64,000 nucleotides of DNA, taken from Vibrio sp. MedPE-SWchi. Its GTDB lineage: Bacteria; Pseudomonadota; Gammaproteobacteria; Enterobacterales; Vibrionaceae. This document shows, piece after piece, positions 26,511-36,402 of the stretch (its first letter is position 1; every line of letters starts with the position of its first letter). Made by a program: the position numbers and the translations under genes. The DNA is taken from assembly GCA_001874155.1 (NCBI GenBank), contig MPDB01000001.1:124001-188000 (forward strand). Reading direction: 5' to 3'. The notes beneath the pieces were generated by a model. The model saw only the letters and a list, made by a program, of their open reading frames with translations. It was not told where the DNA came from and searched no databases.

Positions 26511-27881
26511 TTATTTAGCGGCGAAGGTTAATTGAACATCATCATCTTGCTTGTGCATCCAACGTAATCTAAGGCCAAGCATTAATGCACCAGAAGAAAG
26601 ACCAACAATAAAGCCAATCCAAAAGCCATGCGCCCCCATTGGCTCAACGATCCAATCTGTCATCCCTAGAATGTAACCCGTCGGCAAGCCCAGTACCCAG
26701 TATGCAATAAAGGTTCGATTGAAAATGGCAGCCATGTCTTTATAGCCACGCAGCGCACCTGCCGCGACAACCTGTATCGTGTCAGCACATTGGTAAACAG
26801 CGGCGAAAATCAGAAGTTGCATAGCCAGGGTAATAACGGCTTTATTGTCTGTGTAGAGGTACGCGATGTTCTCTTTAAAGAGAACCGTCAATGTTGCCGT
26901 AAAGACAGCAAGCGCCAAACCAACCAATATACCAACACGTGACGCAATCATCGCGCCTTCAGTATTCTGTTCTCCTAACTTTTGACCAACACGAATACTC
27001 ACTGCGGCCCCAATACTCATAGGTAGCATGAACACGAGTGACGAGAAATTCATAGCCACTTGGTGCGCTGCAACGACTAATGGCCCAAGCGGGGCAACAA
27101 GAAGTGCAACCACAGCAAAGAGGGTAACTTCGAAGAACATCGCAGCGGCAACAGGAAAGCCAAGTTTGAATAAACGTGTAAGCGCTTTACGTTCTGGTCG
27201 ATGAAAAACGTGGAATAATTGTATGTGAGCGAGTCGCTTAGACGTAATCACATAGAACAGAAGCAACGCTAACATTAACCAATAAACGATGGCGGTTGCC
27301 ACACCACAACCAACGCCGCCTAATGCGGGTGCACCTAGCTTTCCATAAACAAACATCCAGTTTAAGGGGATGTTAACCAGTAACCCAATGAACCCAATCA
27401 CCATCGCGGGCTTTGTTAACGCCATACCGTCGGTGTAACTTCGCAGAGCTTGGAACAGCAAAAATGCGGGTACTGCAAACACCACGGCAAACATGTAGCC
27501 ATTTGTTTTTTCAGCCATGAGTGTATCAATCTTCATAAGATCGAGTATTCGATGCGTTTGAAGCAGTACGACGATAATCGGAATGGAAATGATCACGGCC
27601 ATACAAATGCCTTGATGAATTTCAAAAGGTATCTTTGCCTGGCGACCCGACCCATTTAGTTGTGCAACGACGGGAACGAGTGCCATTAACAGCCCGACAC
27701 CAAATAGAATAGAGGGTAGCCATATACTCGCGGCAATAGAGACTGCAGCCATATCGATGGCGTTCACGCCGCCGGCCATGACGGTATCGACAAAGCTCAT
27801 GCCTGTTTGGGCGACAGAAGCAATAAGAACGGGCGTCGCTAGCTTGATTAAATTAGAGGTTTCTTGTTTATAACGATGCAC
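26511..27881 (-). CDS. norM: NorM, MATE-family sodium-driven multidrug efflux pump
   Basis: Inner-membrane exporter that expels cationic drugs and dyes in exchange for Na+. The 456 residues and the N-terminus MHRYKQETSNLIKLATPVLI match vibrio NorM closely; twelve helices are evident, in two halves. The first helix FVDTVMAGGVNAIDMAAVSI contains the cation-binding Asp of this family. Conserved MATE segments include GVGCGVATAIVYW and AAHQVAMNFSSLVFMLP. It is divergent from ribE, the same pairing found in other vibrios. Confidence 0.95.
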   Translation of the reverse strand: MHRYKQETSNLIKLATPVLIASVAQTGMSFVDTVMAGGVNAIDMAAVSIAASIWLPSILFGVGLLMALVPVVAQLNGSGRQAKIPFEIHQGICMAVIISIPIIVVLLQTHRILDLMKIDTLMAEKTNGYMFAVVFAVPAFLLFQALRSYTDGMALTKPAMVIGFIGLLVNIPLNWMFVYGKLGAPALGGVGCGVATAIVYWLMLALLLFYVITSKRLAHIQLFHVFHRPERKALTRLFKLGFPVAAAMFFEVTLFAVVALLVAPLGPLVVAAHQVAMNFSSLVFMLPMSIGAAVSIRVGQKLGEQNTEGAMIASRVGILVGLALAVFTATLTVLFKENIAYLYTDNKAVITLAMQLLIFAAVYQCADTIQVVAAGALRGYKDMAAIFNRTFIAYWVLGLPTGYILGMTDWIVEPMGAHGFWIGFIVGLSSGALMLGLRLRWMHKQDDDVQLTFAAK

Positions 27882-28005
27882 AGAGACTCCGAAAGGGTAA
27901 GTAAGAAAAAGAGTCCACCGGTAAAGAATTATGAATCTTGGTGTTGTCGGGCATGATAAAGAAATGTCACACTAAGCTCCATAAAAAACTATGGAAATCG
28001 AAAAT

Positions 28006-28614
28006 ATGTTTACAGGTATTGTTCAAGGAACCGCTCAAGTTATTTCTATCGTTCAAAAAGAGCAGTTTCAAAGCCACACACTGTCGTTACCTGAGGAATT
28101 AAGGCAAGGACTCGCGATTGGTGCATCGGTTGCTCACAATGGCTGCTGTTTGACTGTGACTAAGATTCAACACGATCAGATTACGTTTGATTTGATGCAG
28201 GCAACCTTAAAGCTAACCAACCTTGGCGATCTCAACGCTGGGGACTACGTGAACGTTGAACGTGCAGCCCGTTTTGGTGACGAGATCGGAGGGCATTCAA
28301 TGTCTGGCCATATCTCTTTGACGGCTGAGGTAGATGACGTTATTAACACACCCAATAATCGTACGATTTGGTTCAAGATAGAAGCGGAAGCAATGAAGTA
28401 CGTGTTAGAGAAGGGGTACATCGGTTTAGATGGTTGTTCATTAACCATTGGTGAAGTGGAAGACAATCGATTCAACGTGCACCTTATTCCAGAAACGTTG
28501 ACGAGAACACTGTTCGGCGAGCGAAAGGTGGGTGACCGCATTAATGTTGAGTTTGATCCTCAGACGCAGGCCATCGTTAACACGGTTGAAAGAGTATTGG
28601 CGAAACAGAGCTAA
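28006..28614 (+). CDS. ribE: Riboflavin synthase alpha chain
   Basis: Catalyses dismutation of two 6,7-dimethyl-8-ribityllumazine molecules to riboflavin. It has two tandem lumazine-binding domains: residues 1-97 ([43 protein letters not shown]) and 98-200 ([24 protein letters not shown]). Family members begin with MFTGIV, so the ATG at 28006 is preferred over an in-frame ATG at 27991. At 203 residues it is of the enterobacterial/vibrio type. The 110-base upstream region shows no FMN riboswitch. Confidence 0.95.
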   Translation: MFTGIVQGTAQVISIVQKEQFQSHTLSLPEELRQGLAIGASVAHNGCCLTVTKIQHDQITFDLMQATLKLTNLGDLNAGDYVNVERAARFGDEIGGHSMSGHISLTAEVDDVINTPNNRTIWFKIEAEAMKYVLEKGYIGLDGCSLTIGEVEDNRFNVHLIPETLTRTLFGERKVGDRINVEFDPQTQAIVNTVERVLAKQS

Positions 28615-28634
28615 CTGCCAGTGGAATAAAAAAA

Positions 28635-28667
28635 ACGGAAGCACGCTGAGAAGGGTGCTTCCGTTTT
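28635..28667 (+). terminator. Terminator after ribE
   Basis: Stem ACGGAAGCAC / GTGCTTCCGT (28635-28644 and 28655-28664) with a 10-base loop, followed by TTTG; an A-run precedes it, so it may work in both directions. Confidence 0.88.
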
Positions 28668-28746
28668 GTTTTGAAGTTTTGGGTAATAAGAGTGAGTGAC
28701 GTCGTTAGCGTTGTAGCCTATCCATGCTACGTGTTGAAACGCGTTA

Positions 28747-28950
28747 TCAGCTGAATGGTTCGTCTTCGATACTGGCCGTTAAATTGACTTGGTGATGATT
28801 ATGGTCAATAAGCATATTTAAGTGAATGGCTCGGTGACAAAATGGGCAATCATCGTGAAACTCTTGATCACCATTTGAGGCATCGAGAGTTAAGCCAATC
28901 GTGTGTTCACAGTGTGGGCATTGAACTTGTTTCTCTGTATAGCTTGTCAT
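28747..28950 (-). CDS. CPXCG-motif cysteine-rich protein
   Basis: 67 residues with two zinc-knuckle pairs, CPHCEHTIGL near residue 11 and CPFCHRAIHL near 35, the layout of the small CPXCG family (about 60-70 residues) common in gamma-proteobacteria. Function is unknown; the four cysteines likely hold one zinc. It stands alone between ribE and the ABC exporter gene. Confidence 0.82.
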   Translation of the reverse strand: MTSYTEKQVQCPHCEHTIGLTLDASNGDQEFHDDCPFCHRAIHLNMLIDHNHHQVNLTASIEDEPFS

Positions 28951-29341
28951 TGCGTACTCCCTAGCGTCATTGCAACACCGTAATCTTAATGGCCCAAGTT
29001 AGTAATGGTCGTGAATTAAGTGGAAAATTTGAGTTGGCTCTTAAAATCCTGACAAGAAAAAGTAATCGATTACAATTTGTCTTTGTTTTATAAAGGTTTT
29101 TTTGAAATTGATGAAGATTACTCATGCTCCTTTTTATACTCCTTTCCTATTCATACAGCATTTGATTTAGTCTCATTTTTAAAACAATTCCAATGTGGCA
29201 CAAACTGTGAGATTGTTCTTTGTAGGTAAGAGATCATTGACTTCAAGTGATGATTATTTTTCTTACCTTCCCATTAGCGTCATGAAATAAGCACTTGCAG
29301 CCATGTAAGTTCGCATGAATAAAAAAGAAATAAGGCAAGCA
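28951..29341. other. AT-rich intergenic region with a perfect palindrome
   Basis: This gap holds the promoters of the CPXCG gene (minus) and the ABC exporter (plus). The 12-base perfect palindrome GTAATCGATTAC at 29062-29073 is the kind of operator used by LacI-type or similar dimeric regulators. I see no gene in it. Confidence 0.5.
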
Positions 29342-31141
29342 ATGGAATCTAAGCCAGAGTCGAATCAAGAATCGAGTCAACCTAAGGAAGAACGAAAGAA
29401 CTTGGGGATTTTGTTTGAGTTGATCGCCTTCATTCAACCATATAAAGGGCGAGTGTTCGCGGCGTTGATCGCGCTGATCTTTACCGCCTCGTTGACGTTA
29501 TCTGTGGGGCATGGCGTTCGAATTCTCATTGATGAAGGGTTTAGTCAACGCTCGATTCAAGAACTAGGCAGTGCGATCCAGTTTATTTTGGTTGTGACAG
29601 TGCTCATCTCTATTGGCACCTTTTTCCGATTTTACCTCGTTTCGTCAGTCGGTGAGCGTGTGAGTGCTGATATTCGATTGTCAGTGTTCAATCATGTCAT
29701 CACCTTGCACCCCAGTTATTTCGAAACCAATGGCAGTGGCGACATAATGTCACGAATAACAACGGATACCACGTTGTTGCAAAGCATCATTGGTTCATCA
29801 TTTTCAATGGCTATGCGTAGTGCGCTGATGTGTTTGGGCGCGACGATCATGCTGTTTGCTACAAACGTTAAGCTCACACTCATTGTTTTGGCGTCTGTGC
29901 CTTTTATTCTTGTGCCGATATTAGTCTATGGCCGCAGAGTTCGAGCGCTTTCGCGTAAAAGCCAAGACTCAATGGCTGATGTAGGCAGCTATGCGGGCGA
30001 AGCAATAGAGCATATAAAAACCGTTCAAAGTTACAGTTTCGAAGCGCAAGAGAGAGCGTCCTTTTCCAAAGAAGTTGAAAAAGCCTACGAGATTGGGCGT
30101 CAACGAGTAAAGCAACGCGCGATTTTAATCTCAGGCGTTATCGTTATTGTATTCAGCGCGATTGCCGGAATGCTCTGGGTTGGCGGAAGTGATGTTATCA
30201 ACGGCACGATGTCGGCAGGGGACTTAGGTGCTTTTGTCTTTTACGCCATTATGGTGGCTTCTTCTTTAGGTACGATTTCTGAAGTACTCGGCGAGTTACA
30301 ACGTGCGGCGGGCGCTACTGAACGATTAGTTGAAATCTTAAAGGTTGAAAGCCATATCGTTGCGCCGAGCGGCACCATTGTTTCTGCAAATGAAAGCGAT
30401 GCAGAAGTGGCATTTAACCATGTCACGTTCCATTACCCATCACGACCAGACCAACCAGCGACGGAAGCTTTAAATCTCATTGCGGCCGAAGGAAAAGTGC
30501 TGGCATTAGTGGGTCCATCTGGTGCCGGGAAAACTACCTTGTTTGAACTGTTGCAACGATTTTACGACCCTCAATTCGGTACGGTTACATTGGGTGGGGT
30601 AAATATTCGACATCTAGATCCAAAAGACTTACGCAATCAAATGGCGCTCGTTCCTCAGCAGCCCGCTCTTTTCAGCCATGATGTGTTCCATAATATTCGA
30701 TATGGCAACCCAAATGCGACCGACGAGCAGGTCATCGAGGCCGCGAAGAAGGCGCATGCCCATGAGTTTATTACTAAGCTGCCACAGGGGTATCAGAGTT
30801 TTCTAGGAGAACGAGGCGTTCGTTTGTCGGGTGGCCAACGTCAACGCATTGCTATCGCACGTGCGATATTAAAAGATCCAAAGATCCTATTGCTCGACGA
30901 AGCGACGAGCGCTTTAGACAGTGAGAGTGAGCATCACGTTCAACTGGCGTTGGATGAACTAATGAAAGGCAGAACGACCATCATCATTGCGCACAGGCTC
31001 TCAACCATTAAACATGCCGACAAGATTGCGGTTCTCGATCAGGGGAAGTTAATTGATGTTGGCGACCATCACTCATTACTTGAGAGTTGCGAACTCTATC
31101 AACGATTGGTCGAACTCCAATTCAAACACTTAAGCCAATAA
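29342..31141 (+). CDS. MsbA-like ABC exporter (fused permease and ATPase)
   Basis: Half-size ABC exporter, about 599 residues, probably a homodimer in the inner membrane. A charged N-terminus is followed by six helices (about 40-320). The ATPase domain has Walker A GPSGAGKTT, signature LSGGQRQRIAIARAIL, Walker B ILLLDEATSALD and H-loop in IIAHRLSTIKHAD. It belongs to the MsbA-related group of lipid or drug exporters; the substrate is unknown. The frame is open from an ATG at 29315, but AAGG sits six bases before the ATG at 29342, which I prefer. Confidence 0.85.
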   Translation: MESKPESNQESSQPKEERKNLGILFELIAFIQPYKGRVFAALIALIFTASLTLSVGHGVRILIDEGFSQRSIQELGSAIQFILVVTVLISIGTFFRFYLVSSVGERVSADIRLSVFNHVITLHPSYFETNGSGDIMSRITTDTTLLQSIIGSSFSMAMRSALMCLGATIMLFATNVKLTLIVLASVPFILVPILVYGRRVRALSRKSQDSMADVGSYAGEAIEHIKTVQSYSFEAQERASFSKEVEKAYEIGRQRVKQRAILISGVIVIVFSAIAGMLWVGGSDVINGTMSAGDLGAFVFYAIMVASSLGTISEVLGELQRAAGATERLVEILKVESHIVAPSGTIVSANESDAEVAFNHVTFHYPSRPDQPATEALNLIAAEGKVLALVGPSGAGKTTLFELLQRFYDPQFGTVTLGGVNIRHLDPKDLRNQMALVPQQPALFSHDVFHNIRYGNPNATDEQVIEAAKKAHAHEFITKLPQGYQSFLGERGVRLSGGQRQRIAIARAILKDPKILLLDEATSALDSESEHHVQLALDELMKGRTTIIIAHRLSTIKHADKIAVLDQGKLIDVGDHHSLLESCELYQRLVELQFKHLSQ

Positions 31142-31151
31142 ATATTCTTGT

Positions 31152-31183
31152 CTCCTATCAACTCTATGATGTGCTGATAGGAG
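31152..31183. terminator. Hairpin after the ABC exporter gene
   Basis: Perfect 9-bp stem CTCCTATCA / TGATAGGAG with a 14-base loop, 11 bases past the stop codon. No T-run follows, so its role as a terminator is uncertain. Confidence 0.4.
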
Positions 31184-31276
31184 AACGGTTTCTTTGCGTA
31201 TCGATGGAATAGTCCTTTCCTTTCAAGGCTTAGTTGACTAGGATTCGAACTTCCAATTGTCACTGTCACCTTACTT

Positions 31277-32173
31277 ATGCCTTCTAATGTCCTAAATTCA
31301 ATTCCTCTGGGGTTGAGATACATGTTGATCTCCGCCTTAGCATTCTCTCTTATGTCGAGCTGTGTAAAATTGGTGAGCCATCACGGTATCCCAGTTTTCG
31401 AGATCGTTGCTGCACGAGCACTTATTTCTTTGTTTATTAGCTATGTCGATGTAAAGCGCAAACGCATCTCAATATGGGGGGAGAACAAAAAATTACTTTT
31501 CGCTCGCGGCGCGGTAGGATCACTAGCGTTAATCTGTGTTTATTACGCGGTCGCAACGCTTCCTTTAGCTGAAGCCACCATTCTCCAGTACTTGCACCCA
31601 GTCTTTACCGCCTTGTTGGCGCTTGTCTTTCTTAAAGAACGTATTCAGTCTTCAACCATTGTTTGTATTGTGTTTTGTTTAACGGGGCTACTCATGATCG
31701 TCAGCCCAGGCAGTTTACTTGGTAGTGGAACGGAATTACCGCTAATCAGTGTTACCGCAGCACTACTTGGGGCGATGGGCAGTGCTATCGCGTATGTGAT
31801 CGTTAAGAAGTTAAGCAGCACTGAAGACAGTTCAGTGATTATTTTCTATTTCCCTTTGATAGCCTTGCCACTGTCGCTCATTCTATTAGGCGATGGCTTT
31901 GTTGTTCCTAACCTAGAAGCTTTCGTTTTGCTGATCTTTGTCGGTATATTTACTCAAATAGGTCAGGTTGGGTTAACCAAAGCAATGAAAGCTGAGGTGG
32001 CGAGCAAAGCAACGGCGTATTCTTACATTCAGGTGGTATTTTCAATCCTATTAGGTTGGATTGTGTTTAGTGAGCTTCCGTCCGCATGGACATTGATAGG
32101 AGGGAGCATGATCATTCTTGGTGCGCTGATTAACGTATTTGGCGGGAGAATTAGAAGTCCAAAAACACGCTAA
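31277..32173 (+). CDS. EamA/RhaT-family DMT permease
   Basis: Inner-membrane protein with ten predicted helices in two EamA repeats of five. The first repeat has MLISALAFSLMSSCVKL and the conserved PLAEATILQYLHPVFTALLA; the second has ITQIGQVGLTKAMKAEVASKATAYSYIQVVF-like sequence near residues 225-257. Such transporters export or import small metabolites; the substrate is unknown. The ATG at 31277 gives 298 residues; one at 31322 is possible but would trim the cytoplasmic start. Confidence 0.85.
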   Translation: MPSNVLNSIPLGLRYMLISALAFSLMSSCVKLVSHHGIPVFEIVAARALISLFISYVDVKRKRISIWGENKKLLFARGAVGSLALICVYYAVATLPLAEATILQYLHPVFTALLALVFLKERIQSSTIVCIVFCLTGLLMIVSPGSLLGSGTELPLISVTAALLGAMGSAIAYVIVKKLSSTEDSSVIIFYFPLIALPLSLILLGDGFVVPNLEAFVLLIFVGIFTQIGQVGLTKAMKAEVASKATAYSYIQVVFSILLGWIVFSELPSAWTLIGGSMIILGALINVFGGRIRSPKTR

Positions 32174-32205
32174 TCATGAGCAATGCTTGGTTATCCAGAA
32201 ACAAA

Positions 32206-32228
32206 AAAGCCGACATTCAGTCGGCTTT
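32206..32228. terminator. Bidirectional terminator between eamA and rlhA
   Basis: Stem AAAGCCGAC / GTCGGCTTT (32206-32214 and 32220-32228) with a 5-base loop, flanked by A-run and T-run, between two convergent genes. Confidence 0.92.
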
Positions 32229-32258
32229 TCTATAAATTAATGAGCAAAATCAGAGAGA

Positions 32259-34514
32259 TTAAAGCCCTTGGATATACTGTGCATTGGTGCGAACTTCGAC
32301 CAAACGGTTTAAATTCTCTTCCGCATCTTCCATTCCATTAATCAGGCCCTCAAAGTATTTAATCAGCTCTACTTTGTCTTGAACCTCTTTAGAGCCTGCA
32401 CCAATATTGGTGAGATCAATAAAGAATTCATCGAACAAGTCAGAGAAGTCATGAACTGCATCTTGGTTTAAGAATTGCTCATGGTTATAAATACTCGGGT
32501 AACCGCCTTTTTGTTTATCAACGGCAAAAGAGATGCCTTTCACGTTGGTAATCGTCGTCGCTTTTTCACACTTGAGCATACAGCCCGCTTCGATAGACGG
32601 TTTGTTACATCCCACTGTTCTTTGGAAGAAACATTGGCGGCTGGTCATCATCAAAATAGGGTGGTAGATACTGTAGAACAGTTTGAAGTTCTCTGGTCTA
32701 CTGATGTGACGAATCTGACCTTTATTGATTTCATTTGAAATGAATGCACCTGAACAGTTCAGCTCTTCTTGCAGCGTAATCAGCGCATGTGAGTTCGTTG
32801 TGTTCATGAACGGTCCAGCAACCCACTCAATACCCATTTCATAGGCTTTGTAGGCGATACCCGTGTTGTTGGTCACGATTTTTAGTGGCTTAACGGTTTC
32901 TAATACTCGTACTGCTTCATCGTAGTCTTTGCCAATAAGCACGGCAGGGAACCACGGGATCAGTCTCGGGTTTTTAGTCAGGATATCGATGTACTTGTTG
33001 CAACGTTTTTTAAAGCTTTCAGGTAGCTTGAAATAGACATCAGCATTGGTCACATCGCACAAATGGATATCTTCCACATCGGCAATCAGCATCGATAGCG
33101 TTGGAGTTTCATTCACTTTCGGGTGTTTGACTAAAGCTGGAACATCAACGTGTTTGACCACGTCAACTTCGCCGTTAAGAATAAATTCGATTTCATCTTT
33201 TAGCATCGAGACTTCACGAAGTGGGATAGCGAGCCCTTCGTCTAGTTGGTCAAATACATGTCCTTCTAAACGATGTACGGCACTCTTAATGGTCTTAAAG
33301 CGTTTAACCAGAAGTTCTTCATCAATGGCTTTTTCACCAGCAATCGAGAGCAGTGATTGAGATTGTACAGTGAAGTTGGTTTTGTCCGAACTTACTTCTA
33401 CGGTAAAAGGTTGGCCCAATTTAGCGACAAAAGAGAGTGTAATCGCGGTTTTACTGATATCAAGAAATTCGATTTTCTTACGCATCTCATCACCAATCTC
33501 ATTTTTTGATGAGTAGAGATCGCTGGTGACTTCTTGAATTTGAACGACCGAGATGGACTCATTTTCAGACTTTGCTTTATCAACCGCGTAGTTAACGCTG
33601 TTATCACGAGGATTGTCGATAAACATGTCTTTGGTCAAATTGCCTTTCAAGAAGGAGTTCGTAAAGTCGCGGTTAAACACTTTATGAAGATTAGAATCAT
33701 CCTCAATCAATAAACCACTTTCGACAAAGCTATCAATCTGTTTACGCCAAGTATCAACCACAGTGTAAACGTAATGAGCGCCCTTGATTCGGCCTTCTAC
33801 CTTCAAAGAGTCCACTTTAGCGTCAACCAACTCTGGTAGATCGTAATACGCGGAGTTATCTTTTAAGTTAAGCGGGTATTTGTTGCCGGCATCGGTGATT
33901 TCGTATTCATCACGGCAAGCTTGGCTACAACGACCGCGGTTGCCTGAGTTACCGACACTAACGGAACTCGAGTAACACTGGCCAGAAAACGCGATACATA
34001 AAGCACCGTGAACAAAGACTTCGGTCAGTACATCGTGATCATGAGCAACTTCAGTCAGCATCTTTATTTCTGGTAAGTTAAGCTCTCGAGACAGGTTTAC
34101 TCGTGTGGCACCAATCTTAGATAGGAATTTTATTTGACCTTCATTGTGAGTCGTTAGCTGCGTTGATGCGTGGACATCGAGTGTAGGGAAGTGCTTTTTA
34201 ACCAGATCAAACAAGCCCAAGTCTTGTACGATAATGCCATCGACTTTGGTGTTCACCAATTGGTTAAGTAACTTACTGATGCTTTTGATTTCATGCTCTA
34301 GAAGCACAATGTTAAGCGTTAGAAAAACTTCACAACCGTATTCATGGGCAAGACGAATCACGCCATTAAGCTCGTCCATCGAAAGGTTGGAGGCTCTATT
34401 ACGAGCATTGAAAGTGTCTAGGCCGCAATAGACCGCGTTCGCACCAGCAACAATCGCTGCTTTGATTGCTTCCACATCGCCACCAGGCGCCAAGAGTTCA
34501 ATTTTTCTGCTCAT
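32259..34514 (-). CDS. rlhA: RlhA-like peptidase U32 family protein (23S rRNA C2501 hydroxylation)
   Basis: U32-family protein of 751 residues. The N-terminal barrel starts KIELLAPGGDVEAIKAAI and includes VHGALCIAFSGQCYSSS and GNRGRCSQACRDEY, with conserved cysteines. The middle part (about 340-460) fits the DUF3656/collagenase-like domain. A C-terminal Cys-rich segment has RQCFFQRTVGC and GCMLKCEK. This arrangement fits E. coli RlhA (YdcP), which makes 5-hydroxycytidine at 23S rRNA position 2501; the protein here is longer by some 80 residues. It stands as a single gene with a shared terminator. Confidence 0.75.
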   Translation of the reverse strand: MSRKIELLAPGGDVEAIKAAIVAGANAVYCGLDTFNARNRASNLSMDELNGVIRLAHEYGCEVFLTLNIVLLEHEIKSISKLLNQLVNTKVDGIIVQDLGLFDLVKKHFPTLDVHASTQLTTHNEGQIKFLSKIGATRVNLSRELNLPEIKMLTEVAHDHDVLTEVFVHGALCIAFSGQCYSSSVSVGNSGNRGRCSQACRDEYEITDAGNKYPLNLKDNSAYYDLPELVDAKVDSLKVEGRIKGAHYVYTVVDTWRKQIDSFVESGLLIEDDSNLHKVFNRDFTNSFLKGNLTKDMFIDNPRDNSVNYAVDKAKSENESISVVQIQEVTSDLYSSKNEIGDEMRKKIEFLDISKTAITLSFVAKLGQPFTVEVSSDKTNFTVQSQSLLSIAGEKAIDEELLVKRFKTIKSAVHRLEGHVFDQLDEGLAIPLREVSMLKDEIEFILNGEVDVVKHVDVPALVKHPKVNETPTLSMLIADVEDIHLCDVTNADVYFKLPESFKKRCNKYIDILTKNPRLIPWFPAVLIGKDYDEAVRVLETVKPLKIVTNNTGIAYKAYEMGIEWVAGPFMNTTNSHALITLQEELNCSGAFISNEINKGQIRHISRPENFKLFYSIYHPILMMTSRQCFFQRTVGCNKPSIEAGCMLKCEKATTITNVKGISFAVDKQKGGYPSIYNHEQFLNQDAVHDFSDLFDEFFIDLTNIGAGSKEVQDKVELIKYFEGLINGMEDAEENLNRLVEVRTNAQYIQGL

Positions 34515-34741
34515 TTTGATATCGCTCGTTTATTCTAGAGTTATAATTTTTTTGAGCGCGTAGTCTAACGAGATCACAGTTTTATTGCCACTACTCTTGG
34601 TTTTATTGACCTGAGTCATTTCAGAGGTGTCATTCGTTCCTGTGTGTAAACAGTATTTTAAGAAAGAAGTGGTTGCGTGAAAATTTAGAAAACAGAATGC
34701 AGCAACCATTTGATTGCTGCATTTGTTAAGAGGTGGGGTGA

Positions 34742-35608
34742 TCAGTAGCTTAGAATATTTTTAATAAGCGTTTCGGCTTCATCTAAGTAATGCCCGCCAA
34801 ACTGGTTGTAATGATTGAGTAGGTGATACAGGTTATATATGTCTTTTCGCTCAGAGTAGCCGAAGTCGAGAGGGAGAACGCTCTCATAGCCTTGGTAGAA
34901 CTCGGGTTGGAATCCGCCAAACAGTTCGGTCATCGCGATATCGCACTCTCTATCCCCCCAATAACAGGCAGGGTCGTAGCAAATAGGGCCAAATGCTGAA
35001 TTCGCAACGTTTCCATGCCACAAATCGCCATGAAGAAGGGAGGGGCGTGGTTGGTGATTGGATAAAAGGTTCTTCACCGTTTCAGTAAAGTCGGCAATGT
35101 TGACTAGCTCAATCCCTTTTTCTCTTAGAAGCTGAAGCTGCCAACCGATTCTTTGTTCAGCAAAGAAGCGATGCCATTTTCGGTCCCACTTATTGGGTTG
35201 CAGTGTCGAGCCAATGTAATTGTCTTGGTCATAGCCAAACTCTTTTTGCTCTCCCCATAAATGAAGCTCAGCGAGTTGAGTTCCGAACTTGTAGCTATTC
35301 TTATCGTCATCAAGTGGCTTAGTTGAGAGGTAGTTAAGCACGATAAAAGAGTGATCTTTACTTGTCCCACTTAATATAAGTTCGGGGACATAGACCGTAG
35401 AGGTAGCACGCAGTGATTTAATATTGTCAGATTCTATTAAGTACTTATTGATGAAATTACGCTCATTGGTTTTTACAAAGTAGCGCTGCTCACCATCACT
35501 GATCATGTAGCATTCACTGATGTCACCACCTTTAACCTTGGTGCGCTCTACAATGGTAAAGTTAAACATGAGTGTGTCAGAAAGTTGTTCTGTTAACGCT
35601 TGCCACAT
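34742..35608 (-). CDS. Fructosamine kinase family protein (YniA-like)
   Basis: 288 residues with the aminoglycoside-phosphotransferase-like fold of fructosamine-3-kinase relatives. The catalytic loop is LLHGDLWHGN (about residues 190-199) and the metal-binding motif is YDPACYWGDRECDIAMTEL. The early FVKTNE strand holds the ATP-binding Lys. Relatives phosphorylate glycated lysines or ribulosamines in protein repair. The ATG at 35608 agrees with the family start. Confidence 0.88.
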   Translation of the reverse strand: MWQALTEQLSDTLMFNFTIVERTKVKGGDISECYMISDGEQRYFVKTNERNFINKYLIESDNIKSLRATSTVYVPELILSGTSKDHSFIVLNYLSTKPLDDDKNSYKFGTQLAELHLWGEQKEFGYDQDNYIGSTLQPNKWDRKWHRFFAEQRIGWQLQLLREKGIELVNIADFTETVKNLLSNHQPRPSLLHGDLWHGNVANSAFGPICYDPACYWGDRECDIAMTELFGGFQPEFYQGYESVLPLDFGYSERKDIYNLYHLLNHYNQFGGHYLDEAETLIKNILSY

Positions 35609-36024
35609 AGTAAAAATCCTTGAGATAAGTACTTATTTATAGTCAGTTTAGGACAATAAAGTTGGCTTTTCTGGCTTCGTTTTCAAGAAATAGGACAAAA
35701 ATTAGCTGTTTTACTACAAAAGTAATGAAGTGTGACGTTAATCAATGACACTCATAACGTTGAGTGTGCAACAAGTTAAATTCTGAGCAGGTAAACTTGA
35801 TTTATGGCACTGCCGTCACGCAATTTACCAACACAATAGAACATTAGCTCCGATTATGAGTAGTATCTAACTTCGATTCCGTTCCCTCATCAATAGATAG
35901 CTTTGTCATTAGTTCACGTTTAACCGTGTTCATCACAATAATCAGGTTGTTAAAACTTGCATAGTTGTCTTAATATTAGGGGAGAGTCTATTCTCAATGT
36001 ACGTAGCAACTCGGAGATTTTAGT
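35609..36024. other. Intergenic region with an inverted repeat
   Basis: 416 bases between divergent genes. ACACTCA-N6-TGAGTGT (35748-35754 and 35761-35767, with AACGTT in the middle) could be an operator. The overlapping TGTGACGTTAATCAAT at 35731-35746 resembles half a CRP site plus a degenerate second half. I see no coding sequence. Confidence 0.45.
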
Positions 36025-36369
36025 GTGGTTGTAGAAACCGATGGATACTTAGCTTTAATTGAACATTTGGCATTCAATCTGGATGTATTTACCGCAAGAG
36101 ACGGAGATACAGGCGCTGAGAGTGTTGAAGATGTCGCAACCGATATGGTTTCGAGTAATATTATGGCTATTTTTGAACAAAACCCAGAGTTGCACTCTAG
36201 TGTTCGCTTTCAACTGCTTAAAGAAGCCGATTCAGTCGTAGAAGACTTAGGTGAGGTTCTGGCAGGTGTATGGTTAAAGCCGGCGACAAACGAACAAATC
36301 ACCTTTTTAGATGAATACATTGCACTCGTGAAAAATCTCTTTGATGTCGCTGTTGCTACTTACGACTAA
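36025..36369 (+). CDS. DUF3802 family protein
   Basis: 114 residues, acidic, mostly helical, with no signal or membrane segment. The sequence MVVETDGYLALIEHL through NIMAIFEQNPELHSSVRF and ending LVKNLFDVAVATYD fits the small DUF3802 family of vibrios and related marine bacteria, as I recall it. It begins with GTG, with GGAG eight bases upstream. Function is unknown. Confidence 0.7.
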   Translation: MVVETDGYLALIEHLAFNLDVFTARDGDTGAESVEDVATDMVSSNIMAIFEQNPELHSSVRFQLLKEADSVVEDLGEVLAGVWLKPATNEQITFLDEYIALVKNLFDVAVATYD

Positions 36370-36402
36370 ACTTTTCTCTTTTTAATACCTTCCTGTTGGT
36401 AA

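Noticed and set aside
27882..28005. Possible FMN riboswitch upstream of ribE
   Set aside because: The gap is only about 125 bases and shared with the norM promoter. I could not find the conserved RFN core.
29175..29215. TGGCACAAACTGTGAGAT as a sigma-54 promoter for the ABC exporter
   Set aside because: The -12 dinucleotide is GA, not GC, and no activator site is seen.
35993..36007. TTCTCAATGTACGTA as a fifth SypG box
   Set aside because: It lacks the TG at the required position and has no symmetric half or sigma-54 promoter.
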